Assembly (NCBI GenBank): GCA_035575715.1
Contig: DATLXN010000011.1
Location: 90,309-154,308 of the forward strand
Source of the DNA: JACCSI01 sp035575715
GTDB lineage: Bacteria; Acidobacteriota; Vicinamibacteria; Vicinamibacterales; UBA2999
Length of the DNA stretch: 64,000 nt
Reading direction: 5' to 3'
The stretch's first letter is position 1, and each line of letters begins with the position of its first letter. The notes beneath the pieces were generated by a model. It saw only the letters and a program-made list of their open reading frames with translations, did not search any database and was not told where the DNA came from. Below, piece after piece: positions 43,581 to 51,965 of the stretch. The position numbers were made by a program, and so were the translations under genes.

Positions 43581-44056
43581 GATTCACTTCTCACAATGGG
43601 AATGCGCGACGTTTCCTTCACGGTCTCCAGGACGATCGTCGTGCGCGTCGAGGTGACGCCCGGGATCGACGCAATCTGCCCGCGCAACATCTGGCCCAGA
43701 TGTTCGGCGTCCTTCGCACGCACCTTGAGGAACAAGCAGTCCTCCCCGGCCACGTGATGAATCTCGAGCACCTCGGGAATCTGCGCGAGCGCCTTGGCCG
43801 AAGGTTGCTCCATGCCGTATTCGTTGGTGCGGACGGCCACAAACGCGAGCAACGACCGGTTCGCGACGTGCGGGTCAATCGCCGCGACGTAGTCGCGGAT
43901 CGCGCCGCGCGCCTCCAGCTTGCGCATCCGCTCCATCACCGCGGACGGGGCCAGCCCGACCGCCTTAGCGATATCAGATTGCGTAGTACGACCGTTATCC
44001 TGAAGAATCGTCAGAATCTTGGCATCTATGTCGTCTAATATCGCGTCTACTGCCAT
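43577..44056 (-). CDS. Lrp/AsnC-family transcriptional regulator
   Basis: A 159-residue regulator. The N-terminal winged helix-turn-helix (LDDIDAKILTILQDNGRTTQSDIAKAVGLAPSAVMERMRKLEARGAI) is followed by an AsnC ligand-binding domain (LLAFVAVRTN; HHVAGEDCLFLKVRAKD; IASIPGVTSTRTTIVLETVKETSRIP). It binds amino acids and acts as dimers/octamers. ATG 44056 follows a TATAAT at nine bases; the long frame upstream runs through a palindromic repeat. The stop overlaps the exporter's ATG, so it probably senses and controls that exporter's substrate. Confidence 0.92.
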   Translation of the reverse strand: MAVDAILDDIDAKILTILQDNGRTTQSDIAKAVGLAPSAVMERMRKLEARGAIRDYVAAIDPHVANRSLLAFVAVRTNEYGMEQPSAKALAQIPEVLEIHHVAGEDCLFLKVRAKDAEHLGQMLRGQIASIPGVTSTRTTIVLETVKETSRIPIVRSES

Positions 44057-44062
44057 GTAGAG

Positions 44063-44095
44063 AGAATTATATTCTTGGTTGCGGGCTTTTGACAA
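44063..44095 (-). promoter_or_regulatory. Lrp gene promoter with overlapping operator
   Basis: On the minus strand, TTGTCA (44090-44095) and a perfect TATAAT (44066-44071) are 18 bases apart, and the start codon is nine bases after TATAAT. The inverted repeat AGAAT-tat-ATTCT (44063-44075) covers the -10 box, fitting autorepression by the regulator. Confidence 0.7.
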
Positions 44096-44106
44096 ATTGT
44101 CCTGAC

Positions 44107-44168
44107 CCACCGCGTGAGCGGTCCCACCGCGAAGCGGTCCTACCGCGTGAGCGGTCCTACCGGGTCCC
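44107..44168. repeat. Palindromic ACCGCGTGAGCGGTCCT repeat, three copies
   Basis: Three tandem units of about 17 bases, accgcgtgagcggtccc, accgcgaagcggtcct, accgcgtgagcggtcct. Each is a small palindrome (ACCGC...GCGGT). They lie between the divergent Lrp and MFS genes. Confidence 0.85.
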
Positions 44169-44169
44169 T

Positions 44170-45405
44170 GTGTGCTACAACCGCCGGGTGTTTTCCTTCT
44201 GGCATGAGGCGTCGCCGGAGGCCCGGCGCGCATTGGTCGCAGCGTCGTTGGGTTGGCTGCTCGACGCGTTCGACGTGATGCTTTACGCGCTGGTCCTGAC
44301 ATCGCTGATGAGCGATCTCGGGATGGACCGCGGCACCGGCGGGCTGCTCGCTTCACTGACCCTTGCCGCCTCCGCCCTTGGCGGCATCGTCTTTGGCGTC
44401 CTCGCCGATCGGTGGGGACGGACCCGCGCACTGTCACTCAGCATCCTGATCTACTCGGTGTTCTCGGCTGCCTCCGGCTTTGCGCAGACAGTCGTGCAGC
44501 TCGGCGTCTTCCGCTTTTTTCTCGGCATCGGCATGGGTGGCGAATGGGCCAGCGGTGCGGCGCTGGTCTCCGAAACGTGGCCGGCGAAACATCGCGGCAA
44601 GGCGCTCGGTCTGATGCAGTCATGTTGGGCCATCGGCTACGGCGCGGCCGCGTTGGTCGTGATGATCGTCCTGCCGCGTTATGGCTGGCGCGCCGTGTTT
44701 TTTGTCGGCGTGTTGCCGGCCCTCTTCACACTATGGATTCGTCGTCGCGTTCCCGAGCCGGCGATGTGGGTCAACCGGGCCGCCGCCGCCGGCGCGGCCA
44801 GCCCGCTCAGCGAGCGCATGCGTGGTCTGTGGCTGCTGACCGCCGCTCTGACCCTGATGAATGCCGCGACGATGTTCGCGTGGTGGGGATTGAATCTGTG
44901 GATTCCGGCGTTTTTGTCGCTGCCGGTCGATCAAGGTGGCGTGGGACTCACCACCACGCAAACCGGCTGGTTCATCGTTGCCATGCAGGTCGGGATGTGG
45001 TTTGGCTACGTCACATTCGGGTTTATCAGCGATCGATTCGGGCGCAAACCGACCTACGTGGTCTACCTGGTCACCGCGTCGGCGCTGGTGTTCATCTACA
45101 GCCTCGTGCAGACACCGCTCGTGTTGTTGCTGCTGGGGCCGTTCGTGGCGTTCTTCGGTACCGGCTACTTCAGCGGCTTTGGCGCGATCACTGCCGAGAT
45201 CTACCCGACCGCGATCCGCGCGACCGCGCAAGGCGTCACCTATAACATCGGCCGTCTCGCCAGCGCCTCGGCGCCGTTCCTGGTCGGCACGATCGCGCAA
45301 AACCGCGGCTTCGGCGCCGCGTTCACGATGACCGCGATTGCGTTCCTGATCGCGGCGGCGTTCTGGTTGGTGATTCCGGAGACCAAAGGGCGGGAGCTCG
45401 CGTGA
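44170..45405 (+). CDS. MFS transporter
   Basis: A 411-residue protein with twelve predicted transmembrane segments. The MFS signatures are present: GVLADRWGRTRAL between helices 2 and 3, RFFLGIGMGGEWASGAALVSE, FGFISDRFGRKPTYVV between helices 8 and 9, and IPETKGREL at the end. The pattern is that of the sialate/aromatic-acid proton symporter group. The start is GTG 44170 or GTG 44188; the longer frame from 44089 reads through the palindromic repeats and is rejected. Its substrate is unknown. Confidence 0.85.
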   Translation: MCYNRRVFSFWHEASPEARRALVAASLGWLLDAFDVMLYALVLTSLMSDLGMDRGTGGLLASLTLAASALGGIVFGVLADRWGRTRALSLSILIYSVFSAASGFAQTVVQLGVFRFFLGIGMGGEWASGAALVSETWPAKHRGKALGLMQSCWAIGYGAAALVVMIVLPRYGWRAVFFVGVLPALFTLWIRRRVPEPAMWVNRAAAAGAASPLSERMRGLWLLTAALTLMNAATMFAWWGLNLWIPAFLSLPVDQGGVGLTTTQTGWFIVAMQVGMWFGYVTFGFISDRFGRKPTYVVYLVTASALVFIYSLVQTPLVLLLLGPFVAFFGTGYFSGFGAITAEIYPTAIRATAQGVTYNIGRLASASAPFLVGTIAQNRGFGAAFTMTAIAFLIAAAFWLVIPETKGRELA

Positions 45406-45433
45406 CACGGACGTTGCACGGAGGGGACAGCCG

Positions 45434-46639
45434 TCAGCCAGCGACGTTGGGCTTCCGGTCCTCGATCAACGCCAACGTCTCCGACGCCACTCTCACGCAG
45501 TTGCGGCCTTCGTCTTTCGCCCGGTAGAGCGCCGCATCGGCGCGGCCAACGATCGATTCGATATTGATCTCACCCGGTAACGCTTGTGTCAGCCCAAAGC
45601 TGGCCGTGCAGGTCAACGCTTCACCGGCCCACGGAATCGGCCGTTCGGCGATCTCTCGACGCAACGTCTCCGCGACGCGACGCGCGCCGTGGAGCGGGGT
45701 TTCCGGCAACAGCACCAGGAACTCCTCGCCACCGTAGCGGCATTTCAAGTCCGAACCGCGTAGGACATCACGCATCCGCCGGCCGACCGCGGCGAGCACC
45801 GCGTCACCGCACAAGTGCCCGTATCGGTCGTTGACATCCTTGAAGTGATCCAGGTCGAACATGATCATCGACACCGGCATCTGACTGCGCCGGGCGCGAC
45901 GCAGCTCGGCGTCGATCACTTCGCCGGCATGCGCCCGGGTGACGCACCCGGTCAGCGAATCGCGCAAGCTGTTCTCGCGCACTTCGCGGAACAGCTGCGC
46001 GTTCTTGAGCGACACCGCCAACAGCGCGGCCGCCGCTTCGACGGCGCGATGGCGATCGGTATCGAGCGGCCCGTTTTGCGTCTTGACACCAAGCACGCCC
46101 ATCGCCGCGCCGCCAACGACCAAGGGGAAGCCAATGCTCGTACCCGAAGATGCCTGGTTGCCGCCAAGGAGGCGATCGGCGAGATCTTCGCGCTCGATGA
46201 CTTCTTCAGCGCCACGCGTATCGCCGGCCAGCGCCTCCCACTCAGTCCCGTTGCGCAACAGCACCCACACGTGGTCGGTGCCGGCGACTCTCGGCAGATG
46301 TTGATTGATCGCCGCACGAATCGAGTCGTGGTCGAGCGAACGCGCCAGCGCATGGCCGAATGACACCAGCCGCTCGAGCTCCTGCGCGCGGTGCTCGGCT
46401 TCGCCCTTCGCGACTTCGGCGGCGGCCGCCTGCGCCGCGATCTCGTGACGCTTACGCAGTTGATGAAAGACGTAGATCACGGTCAGCACGACAAGCGCGG
46501 GCAGCAGGGTGAGCCCACTCTCGCGTTCGATCTCGCGGGCGTAGTCGAGCACTCGCGAGATCGAGCCGCTGAACACAATGATCAGCGCAGCAGCCAGGCC
46601 GACGAGGAGCAGGGCGTCCTGACGACGAAATAAGCGCAT
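45434..46639 (-). CDS. Membrane-bound diguanylate cyclase with a GAF domain
   Basis: A 401-residue protein. Two transmembrane helices (residues 10-27 and 42-60) precede a GAF domain (about 85-215) and a GGDEF domain (225-395) with FDLDHFKDVNDRYGH and an intact RYGGEEF active site. RGSD five residues upstream is a product-inhibition I-site (RxxD). It makes cyclic di-GMP from two GTP. It has no operon partner; the processive synthase operon at 28808 is a possible target of its product but not linked by sequence. Confidence 0.92.
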   Translation of the reverse strand: MRLFRRQDALLLVGLAAALIIVFSGSISRVLDYAREIERESGLTLLPALVVLTVIYVFHQLRKRHEIAAQAAAAEVAKGEAEHRAQELERLVSFGHALARSLDHDSIRAAINQHLPRVAGTDHVWVLLRNGTEWEALAGDTRGAEEVIEREDLADRLLGGNQASSGTSIGFPLVVGGAAMGVLGVKTQNGPLDTDRHRAVEAAAALLAVSLKNAQLFREVRENSLRDSLTGCVTRAHAGEVIDAELRRARRSQMPVSMIMFDLDHFKDVNDRYGHLCGDAVLAAVGRRMRDVLRGSDLKCRYGGEEFLVLLPETPLHGARRVAETLRREIAERPIPWAGEALTCTASFGLTQALPGEINIESIVGRADAALYRAKDEGRNCVRVASETLALIEDRKPNVAG

Positions 46640-46902
46640 GGTTAGGTATCGGCGAGCCTAGTGCCGAGGTGCAAACCTGTCAAACATAAAGCACGTCACC
46701 GGGACACGCCTGCACGTTTCTGCGCAGGCCCGGCCGTCGCACCATCCTGAGGACCGCGAAATGCAACACGAAGACACGAACAGCACGAAGGTTTTGTTTT
46801 CTTCGTGACTTCGTGTCTTCGTGTTTTCTCAACGGTGCACGGAAGCGCGGAAGCAGGGAAACCAACCGTTTCTGTGGTTCCGTGTTTCCGCGCACCGGCC
46901 GG
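46640..46902. other. Non-coding gap dominated by two large hairpin repeats
   Basis: The gap between the diguanylate cyclase and the TonB receptor holds the hairpin at 46765-46825 and a second, imperfect one at 46834-46899 (ggtgcacggaagcgcggaa against ttccgtgtttccgcgcacc). A related ggtgcacggaagca lies at 10197-10210. They probably also act as a 3' stop for the receptor transcript. Confidence 0.5.
46765..46825. repeat. Long hairpin of CACGAAG units
   Basis: aacacgaagacacgaa (left) pairs with ttcgtgtcttcgtgtt (right) and the stem continues through cacgaag/cttcgtg, about 25 base pairs with a ten-base T-rich loop. Related cttcgtgtc sequence lies at 1250-1275. Confidence 0.88.
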
Positions 46903-49763
46903 TCAGAAGTTGACTTTCACCCCCAACCGCACCACGCGCGGCGCCAGGATCGTCGTCGCAAAGTTGCCGGTCGAGGTGTCCTGCCGGACAGTGCGGGCCA
47001 ACACGGTCGCGGCGTTGGCGAGGTTGAACGCGTCGACGTTGAGCGTGATGCGGCGCCGGTTGAAAGCGAAGAACTTCTGCCACGACACGTCGATCTGCTG
47101 GAAGGTCGGGTAGTGGAAACGTGCCCTGAGGCTGCACGAACACGTCAACCGTGCCGCCGCCGCCGGTGCGGTTCGGTGACCGGTACGTCCGATTGAGCTG
47201 CAGTCCCTCACGTGCGTTGTAGAACGCGGAGAGCGACATCTGCCACGGTAGTGCGTACATCCCGGACAGCTTCAAGACCCAGCGCGCGCCGTTGAGGCCG
47301 CTCGAGTCGCGCTGGTTCTGCTGCTCGTAGTTGCTGGGATCGGCGTTGGTCGAAAAGTCTTCGACCGTCGGATGGGTCATCACCGTGTTGTTGAAGGTGA
47401 AGCTGCTGTTCATCAGCCACTTGTGACTGAAGCGCTTGCGCGCGGTCAGTTCGATGCCGTTGTAATTACGGTAAGAGTTGTAGTTGCGAAGCGTCGAGCC
47501 AGTCGGCAACGCTGTCGCGCGTTGAAAGTAGGTGAAGGTGTAGCTCGGGTCTGGACAGGCGTCGCTGCCGCACGGCCGCGTGATCGTCACCGGCGAGTAC
47601 GAACTGCTATCGACGTTGTTGCGGTAGGTGTCCTGAAAGTTGTGGTATTTGCGCTTGATGTAGCTGATGCCAACGGCGAAGTCGGCCATCACCTCGTGAT
47701 CGAGGCCGAGCAGGAATTCGTCGGTGATGTCGTTCTCGAGTCCCGGATCGACCGAGTTTGGGGTCGCCACGGCAGACGGATTGCTGGGATCGTAGTTGGA
47801 GGTCGGCGTGGTGCGGAAACCGCGCGCGAAGTCGATCTCGTTACGCGTCACGAACAGGTCGCCGTTGAGATCGTTCCAGTAGTAGCCGAGCGTTGTCTGA
47901 CCAGTCGGACTGATTGTGCCAGCGGTGTAGATGCCCAGCCCGTAATAACGGTTAGCGCTGATCTTGGCCACCGTCTTGGCGGTGCCGAAAATGTCGTAAG
48001 TCAACGACAGGCGCGGCGACAGGTCGTTGTAGGTGGCGCCCGAATCCGCGCCGCTGAAACTCACCGCCGGCAACAGGTCAGGGAGAATTGGATTGGCGGG
48101 AATGGTCGCGGCGATCGCGCGATCGTCCTGGTGATCGAAACGCAGGCCCCAGCCGATCGTCGCGCGCTTGATGCGCCACGAATCATTGAAGTAGGCGGAG
48201 TACTCCCACATCTCACGGTTGGTGTCGCCGTCGCGCGTAACATCCGCTTCGTGGATGCCGCTTGAACGAATGCGCGCGGTGGCACCGCCGCCAGTCTTGC
48301 TGATCGTTTCGTACGGCGTGCTGCGATAGCGCACGCCAAACTTGGTCGTGTGATCGCCACCCACGAAGTTCGGCAGGAAATAGTTGCCGTCGAGCCGCGA
48401 CTCGTAGGTCGGCCGGATGTTGTCGCTGAAGGTGCCCGAACGTTCCAGCAGGTTGTTCCGATCGACGTAGAGGAGGCGTTGCACGCTGGCGAGGTCATCG
48501 CTATGAAAATCGAGCCGGAAGCCCGCCTTGTTGTAGCTGTATTGACCGGACACCATCAATCGGTCTGTCACGACCCACTGATGTTCGCCTTTGTAGTAGT
48601 CAGTCGGGCCGGTCTGGCGTGTGGTGGCCTCGAGACGCGTCGTCGAGTTCGCGCCGCGCGCGTTGCGGGCTTTGTCGCCGCGGCTGTAGAGAAAGGTGGA
48701 TTTGTGACTGCCGGTCCACTGGTAATTGAACTTGAAGTTCTGAGTATTGATGCTCGTCAGATCGGTTTCCAGATCGTCGGCTGCAACCGACCCCGCCGGA
48801 GCGCCGGCCCTGAGGAAACCAAGCACACCGACCTTGATCGATTGGACTGATCGCGCCCCAATACCACGCCTTGTCTTTCTTGATCGGCCCACCCATCTCG
48901 GTGCCGTACTCGATCACATCTTTGAGCGGGTTGCCGGCGCCGCCGTTTTGGAGGGCGACTTCGGCGGGGGTATTTGACGACTGAAAGCGCTGATTCGCGT
49001 CGAAGATGCGTCCCGAACCACGGAACTGATTGCTGCCGGTCTTGGTCAGGAAATTGATCGCCACGCCGCTGGCTTCCTGCGACGCATCACCGCCGGCCGT
49101 GGTGATCTGGATCTCGTCGAACGAATCGAAGTCGAAGTAGGTCGGTGACGAACCAGATGCCATATCGGTGATCGTGCCGCCATCGAGATTCCACTGCTGA
49201 TTGCTGCTGCTGCCGTGGGCGGCGAAGCTCGCCTGCTGGCCCGACTGATTGCCGCCCACGTTCTGGACGTTCATCACCATGCCCGGCGTTTGTTCAAGGA
49301 TGACCCACGGATCACGCGCGGATGGAATTGCTTCCAACAGTTCCTTGCCGAAGTTGGTGCCGAGTGATGCCGACTTGGTGTCGACCACCGGTGACTCGCC
49401 GGTGACCGTCACCGTTTCTTCAACACTCGAGAGCTCCAGCTTGCCGTTGATCTCGGCGTTCAAGCCCGCCTGGATACGCACCTGTTCGTTGACGACGCGA
49501 CGGAAACCTTGCAGTTCGAAGGTGACCGTGTAGACACCGATCGGCAGGTTCGCAAAGCGATAGGCGCCACTCACCGCGGTGGTCGCCGATTGCGCCTTGA
49601 GCAGGGCAGGTCCAGTAACGGTAACGGTGACACCGGGAAGAATCGCACCGGTCCGATCCGTGGCCTTCCCGAAAATTTCACCGGTTTGCGTTTGTGCCGA
49701 CAACGATGCGACGAGCAATAGCGAAATGACAAAGCCGAGGGCGAGCGTAGAAAGGGCCTTCAT
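46903..49763 (-). pseudogene. TonB-dependent receptor (Oar-like) with two frameshifts
   Basis: Three frames join into a protein of about 950 residues. A signal peptide (MKALSTLALGFVISLLLVASLSAQ) is followed by a carboxypeptidase-regulatory domain (GEIFGKATDRTGAILPGVTVTVTGP), a plug (VDTKSASLGTNFGKELLEAIPS) and a long 22-stranded-type barrel ending GVKVNF. The frame changes near 48845 (between WYWGAIS and SIKVGVLGF) and near 47125 (before FHYPTFQQIDVSWQKFF). GGAGG precedes ATG 49763. It would import a large substrate across the outer membrane. All parts remain recognisable, so assembly error is possible. Confidence 0.85.
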
Positions 49764-49778
49764 CCATCCTCCCAGTCA

Positions 49779-49800
49779 AAGCCTGTGCAGGCTTAATACA
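49779..49800 (-). promoter_or_regulatory. Operator and -10 of the TonB receptor gene
   Basis: AAGCCTG-tg-CAGGCTT (49779-49794) is a perfect 7-2-7 inverted repeat 16 bases upstream of the ATG. On the minus strand TGTATTAA directly precedes it, an extended -10-like box. A repressor bound here would block transcription start. Confidence 0.5.
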
Positions 49801-49952
49801 GTGCAAACGACTCGATCACGACGCCGAGGTGGGACCGGGCGGTGGGACCGCTGGTTCCAGAAGCATACCGGACCGGGTTCCGTGGTGCCTTTCCGTGGGT
49901 GCCTGGCACCGTTGTGACAATCGATGACATCTGCGGGGCAAAAACTGCGTTG

Positions 49953-49958
49953 TACACT
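49953..49958 (+). promoter_or_regulatory. Leaderless -10 element, PCYCGC gene
   Basis: TACACT preceded by TG ends six bases before ATG 49965. This is the same spacing as at 4315 and 10236. Confidence 0.5.
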
Positions 49959-49964
49959 ACGGGG

Positions 49965-50474
49965 ATGCGACGTTTTTTCAGTGCGACGGTCGCCTTCCTC
50001 TGTGCGACCGGTGTGGGTTTCGTGCTGGCGCAGGCTCCAGCCAAAAAGGCCGCCGCCGCGCCCGCCAAGCCAGCGCCGGCGGCAGCACCCGCGAAGCCGA
50101 CCTACCCGCCGATCCCCAACCCCGGCTTTGCGCCAGCGCGCCCCGCCGACCAGACGCGCGCCGTGTACCAGTTCGCGGCCGAGCACCCCGAGGTGCTCAA
50201 GTACGTGCCGTGCTATTGCGGCTGCGAATCGAGCGGGCATCCGCACAACGAGTCGTGCTTCGTCAAGCGACGCGATGCCAAAGGCAACGTCACCGAGTGG
50301 GACACCCACGGCTATGGCTGACAGGTGTGCATAGATGTCGCGCGTGACGCGATGCTGATGTATCGATCGGGCGCCGATCCGGTGGCCATTCGGGCGGCAG
50401 TCGAGAAAAAGTGGACGCCGAAGTTCCAGACCAAAACCCCGACGCCGATGCCTGTGCCGAAGAAAAAGCAGTAG
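49965..50474 (+). CDS. PCYCGC-motif protein, candidate selenoprotein with in-frame TGA
   Basis: A signal peptide (MRRFFSATVAFLCATGVGFVLAQ) and a Lys/Ala/Pro linker precede the family motif YVPCYCGCESSGHPHNESCF. At 50319-50321 the frame has TGA, but it continues open with QVCIDVARDAMLMYRSG ... IRAAVEKKW to a TAG at 50472. In this family the position of the TGA is a Cys of a CxxC pair, so reading the TGA as selenocysteine gives UQVC and a 169-residue protein. I recall that relatives are annotated as a (seleno)protein family, but I could not check this. A stem-loop 16 bases after the TGA could be a SECIS. A redox or metal role in the envelope is inferred. Confidence 0.75.
50329..50355 (+). promoter_or_regulatory. 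Candidate bacterial SECIS hairpin
   Basis: TCGCG (50338-50342) pairs with CGCGA (50348-50352) around the loop CGTGA, and GCA (50329-50331) can pair with TGC (50353-50355) across a six-base bulge. The loop begins 22 bases after the TGA and has G as its second base, as expected for bacterial SECIS elements. It is inside the coding sequence. Confidence 0.4.
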
Positions 50475-50477
50475 CTC

Positions 50478-51965
50478 GTGGAGAACTTGGATTCAACGGC
50501 GATCGCTCGCCTGTTCGACTCCATTCACGAAGGTATCTACCTCGGCTCGGTCGACGGGGACGGCGGGACGATCGCCGCGAATCCCCACCTGAAACAGATC
50601 CTCGGCTTCCCCCCCAACGCGCTCGACCACCAGGTCAAACCTTTCGACGCCGAACGCTTCCCCGACCAGGCGTCGCGCGACGCCTTTCTCCTCGAAGTCC
50701 GCACCACGGGCGCCGTCACCGACTACCCGCTGCGCATGCGCCGCAATGACGGCTCGCTGGTGTGGGTCGAAGTGACCGCCACAGCCGCCGGCGCTTTGAT
50801 TCGCGACGTCAGCGCGCGGCGCCGCAGCGAAGATCAGTCGCGTGATATCCATTACCAGCGGCTGCAAGCGGAGAAGATGGCCGCACTCGGGCAAACAATT
50901 TCCGGCGTCGCCCACGAACTGAACAACCCGCTGGCCACCATCCTGTCGTGGGCCGAACGACTCGCCGAGCAACCGGCCGATGACAAGGCCCGCCGCGGCC
51001 TCGGCGTGATCCTCGGTGAGGCCGAACGCGCCGCACGCATCGTCCGCAACCTGCTCACCTTCGCGCGCAAACGCCAGAGCACGCGGATGATGGTCGACCT
51101 CAACGACGTCGTCCGCGAGACACTGGCGCTGCGCGCCTACGAGCAGCGGGTCACCAACATTGAAGTGACCCAAGCGCTCGCCTCACGCGTGCCCGAAGTG
51201 TTTGCTGACGGTCATCAGATCAAGCAGGTGTTTCTCAACCTGTTGATCAACGCTGAACAGGCGATGATCGCCGCACGCGGGCGCGGCCACATCACCGTCA
51301 CGACCACGCACGACATCGAGCGCGACGCCGTTGTGCTCGAAGTCGCGGACGATGGCCCCGGAGTTCCGGAACAGGTGCAGGGGAAGATCTTCGATCCGTT
51401 TTTCACGACGAAGGAAGTCGGTAAAGGCACCGGGCTGGGGCTCAGCGTGGCGTACGCGATCGTCCAGGAACACGGCGGCCGGATTTCAGTGGCCTCGCGT
51501 GCGGGAGAGGGGGCATCTTTTGTCGTCGAGTTGCCGATTGGCGGCCAGCCGCTGCAGGCGCGCAAGCCGGCACCGGCGCCGCTGTCACTCGACGCCTTCA
51601 AGGGGCTGCGTGCGTTAGTGGTGGAAGATGAACCGGCGTTGGCGCTGGCCGTTGCCGAGGCGTTGTCCGATGCCGGGTTTGTCGTCGATCGCGCCCGCGA
51701 CGGCGAAGAGGGACTGACCCGTCTCGCCGAGGCCACCTACGATCTCATCATCTGTGATCTGAAGATGCCTCGGATCGACGGGATGCAGTTTTATCGGGCC
51801 ATGGCCACGGCCGCACCGGCTCTAACCCGCCGCGTCATTTTCGTGACCGGCGCCGTCGCTGGTACCGAAGCGGAACGATTCTTAGAGGAAACCGGCTGCC
51901 GATGGCTCGCCAAACCATTTCGGTTGGGCGACTTGTTGCGGGCGGCAAGCGACGCCGTCGCGTAA
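50478..51965 (+). CDS. Hybrid histidine kinase (PAS-HisKA-HATPase-receiver)
   Basis: A 495-residue cytosolic protein. A PAS domain (residues 5-115) is followed by a HisKA of the NtrB type with GVAHELNNPLATILSWAE, ATP-binding motifs (NLLINAEQAM, DDGPGVPEQV, GTGLGLSVAYAIV), and a C-terminal receiver (VVEDEPALALA, IICDLKMPRIDG, WLAKPFRLG). It starts at GTG 50478, three bases after the selenoprotein stop, so they are likely co-transcribed. NtrB-like kinases often pair with sigma-54 activators such as the one at 54063. Its 3' end is overlapped by the extended tail of the convergent sigma factor gene. Confidence 0.9.
   Translation: MENLDSTAIARLFDSIHEGIYLGSVDGDGGTIAANPHLKQILGFPPNALDHQVKPFDAERFPDQASRDAFLLEVRTTGAVTDYPLRMRRNDGSLVWVEVTATAAGALIRDVSARRRSEDQSRDIHYQRLQAEKMAALGQTISGVAHELNNPLATILSWAERLAEQPADDKARRGLGVILGEAERAARIVRNLLTFARKRQSTRMMVDLNDVVRETLALRAYEQRVTNIEVTQALASRVPEVFADGHQIKQVFLNLLINAEQAMIAARGRGHITVTTTHDIERDAVVLEVADDGPGVPEQVQGKIFDPFFTTKEVGKGTGLGLSVAYAIVQEHGGRISVASRAGEGASFVVELPIGGQPLQARKPAPAPLSLDAFKGLRALVVEDEPALALAVAEALSDAGFVVDRARDGEEGLTRLAEATYDLIICDLKMPRIDGMQFYRAMATAAPALTRRVIFVTGAVAGTEAERFLEETGCRWLAKPFRLGDLLRAASDAVA

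Noticed and set aside
47372..48265. A 297-codon plus-strand frame within the TonB receptor
   Set aside because: It is antisense to a clearly homologous receptor barrel and has Val/Arg-rich composition typical of an antisense shadow.
50322..50474. The PCYCGC gene simply ending at the TGA, with the rest non-coding
   Set aside because: The following 50 codons stay in frame, carry the family's C-terminal pattern including the second Cys of the pair, and end right before the next gene.
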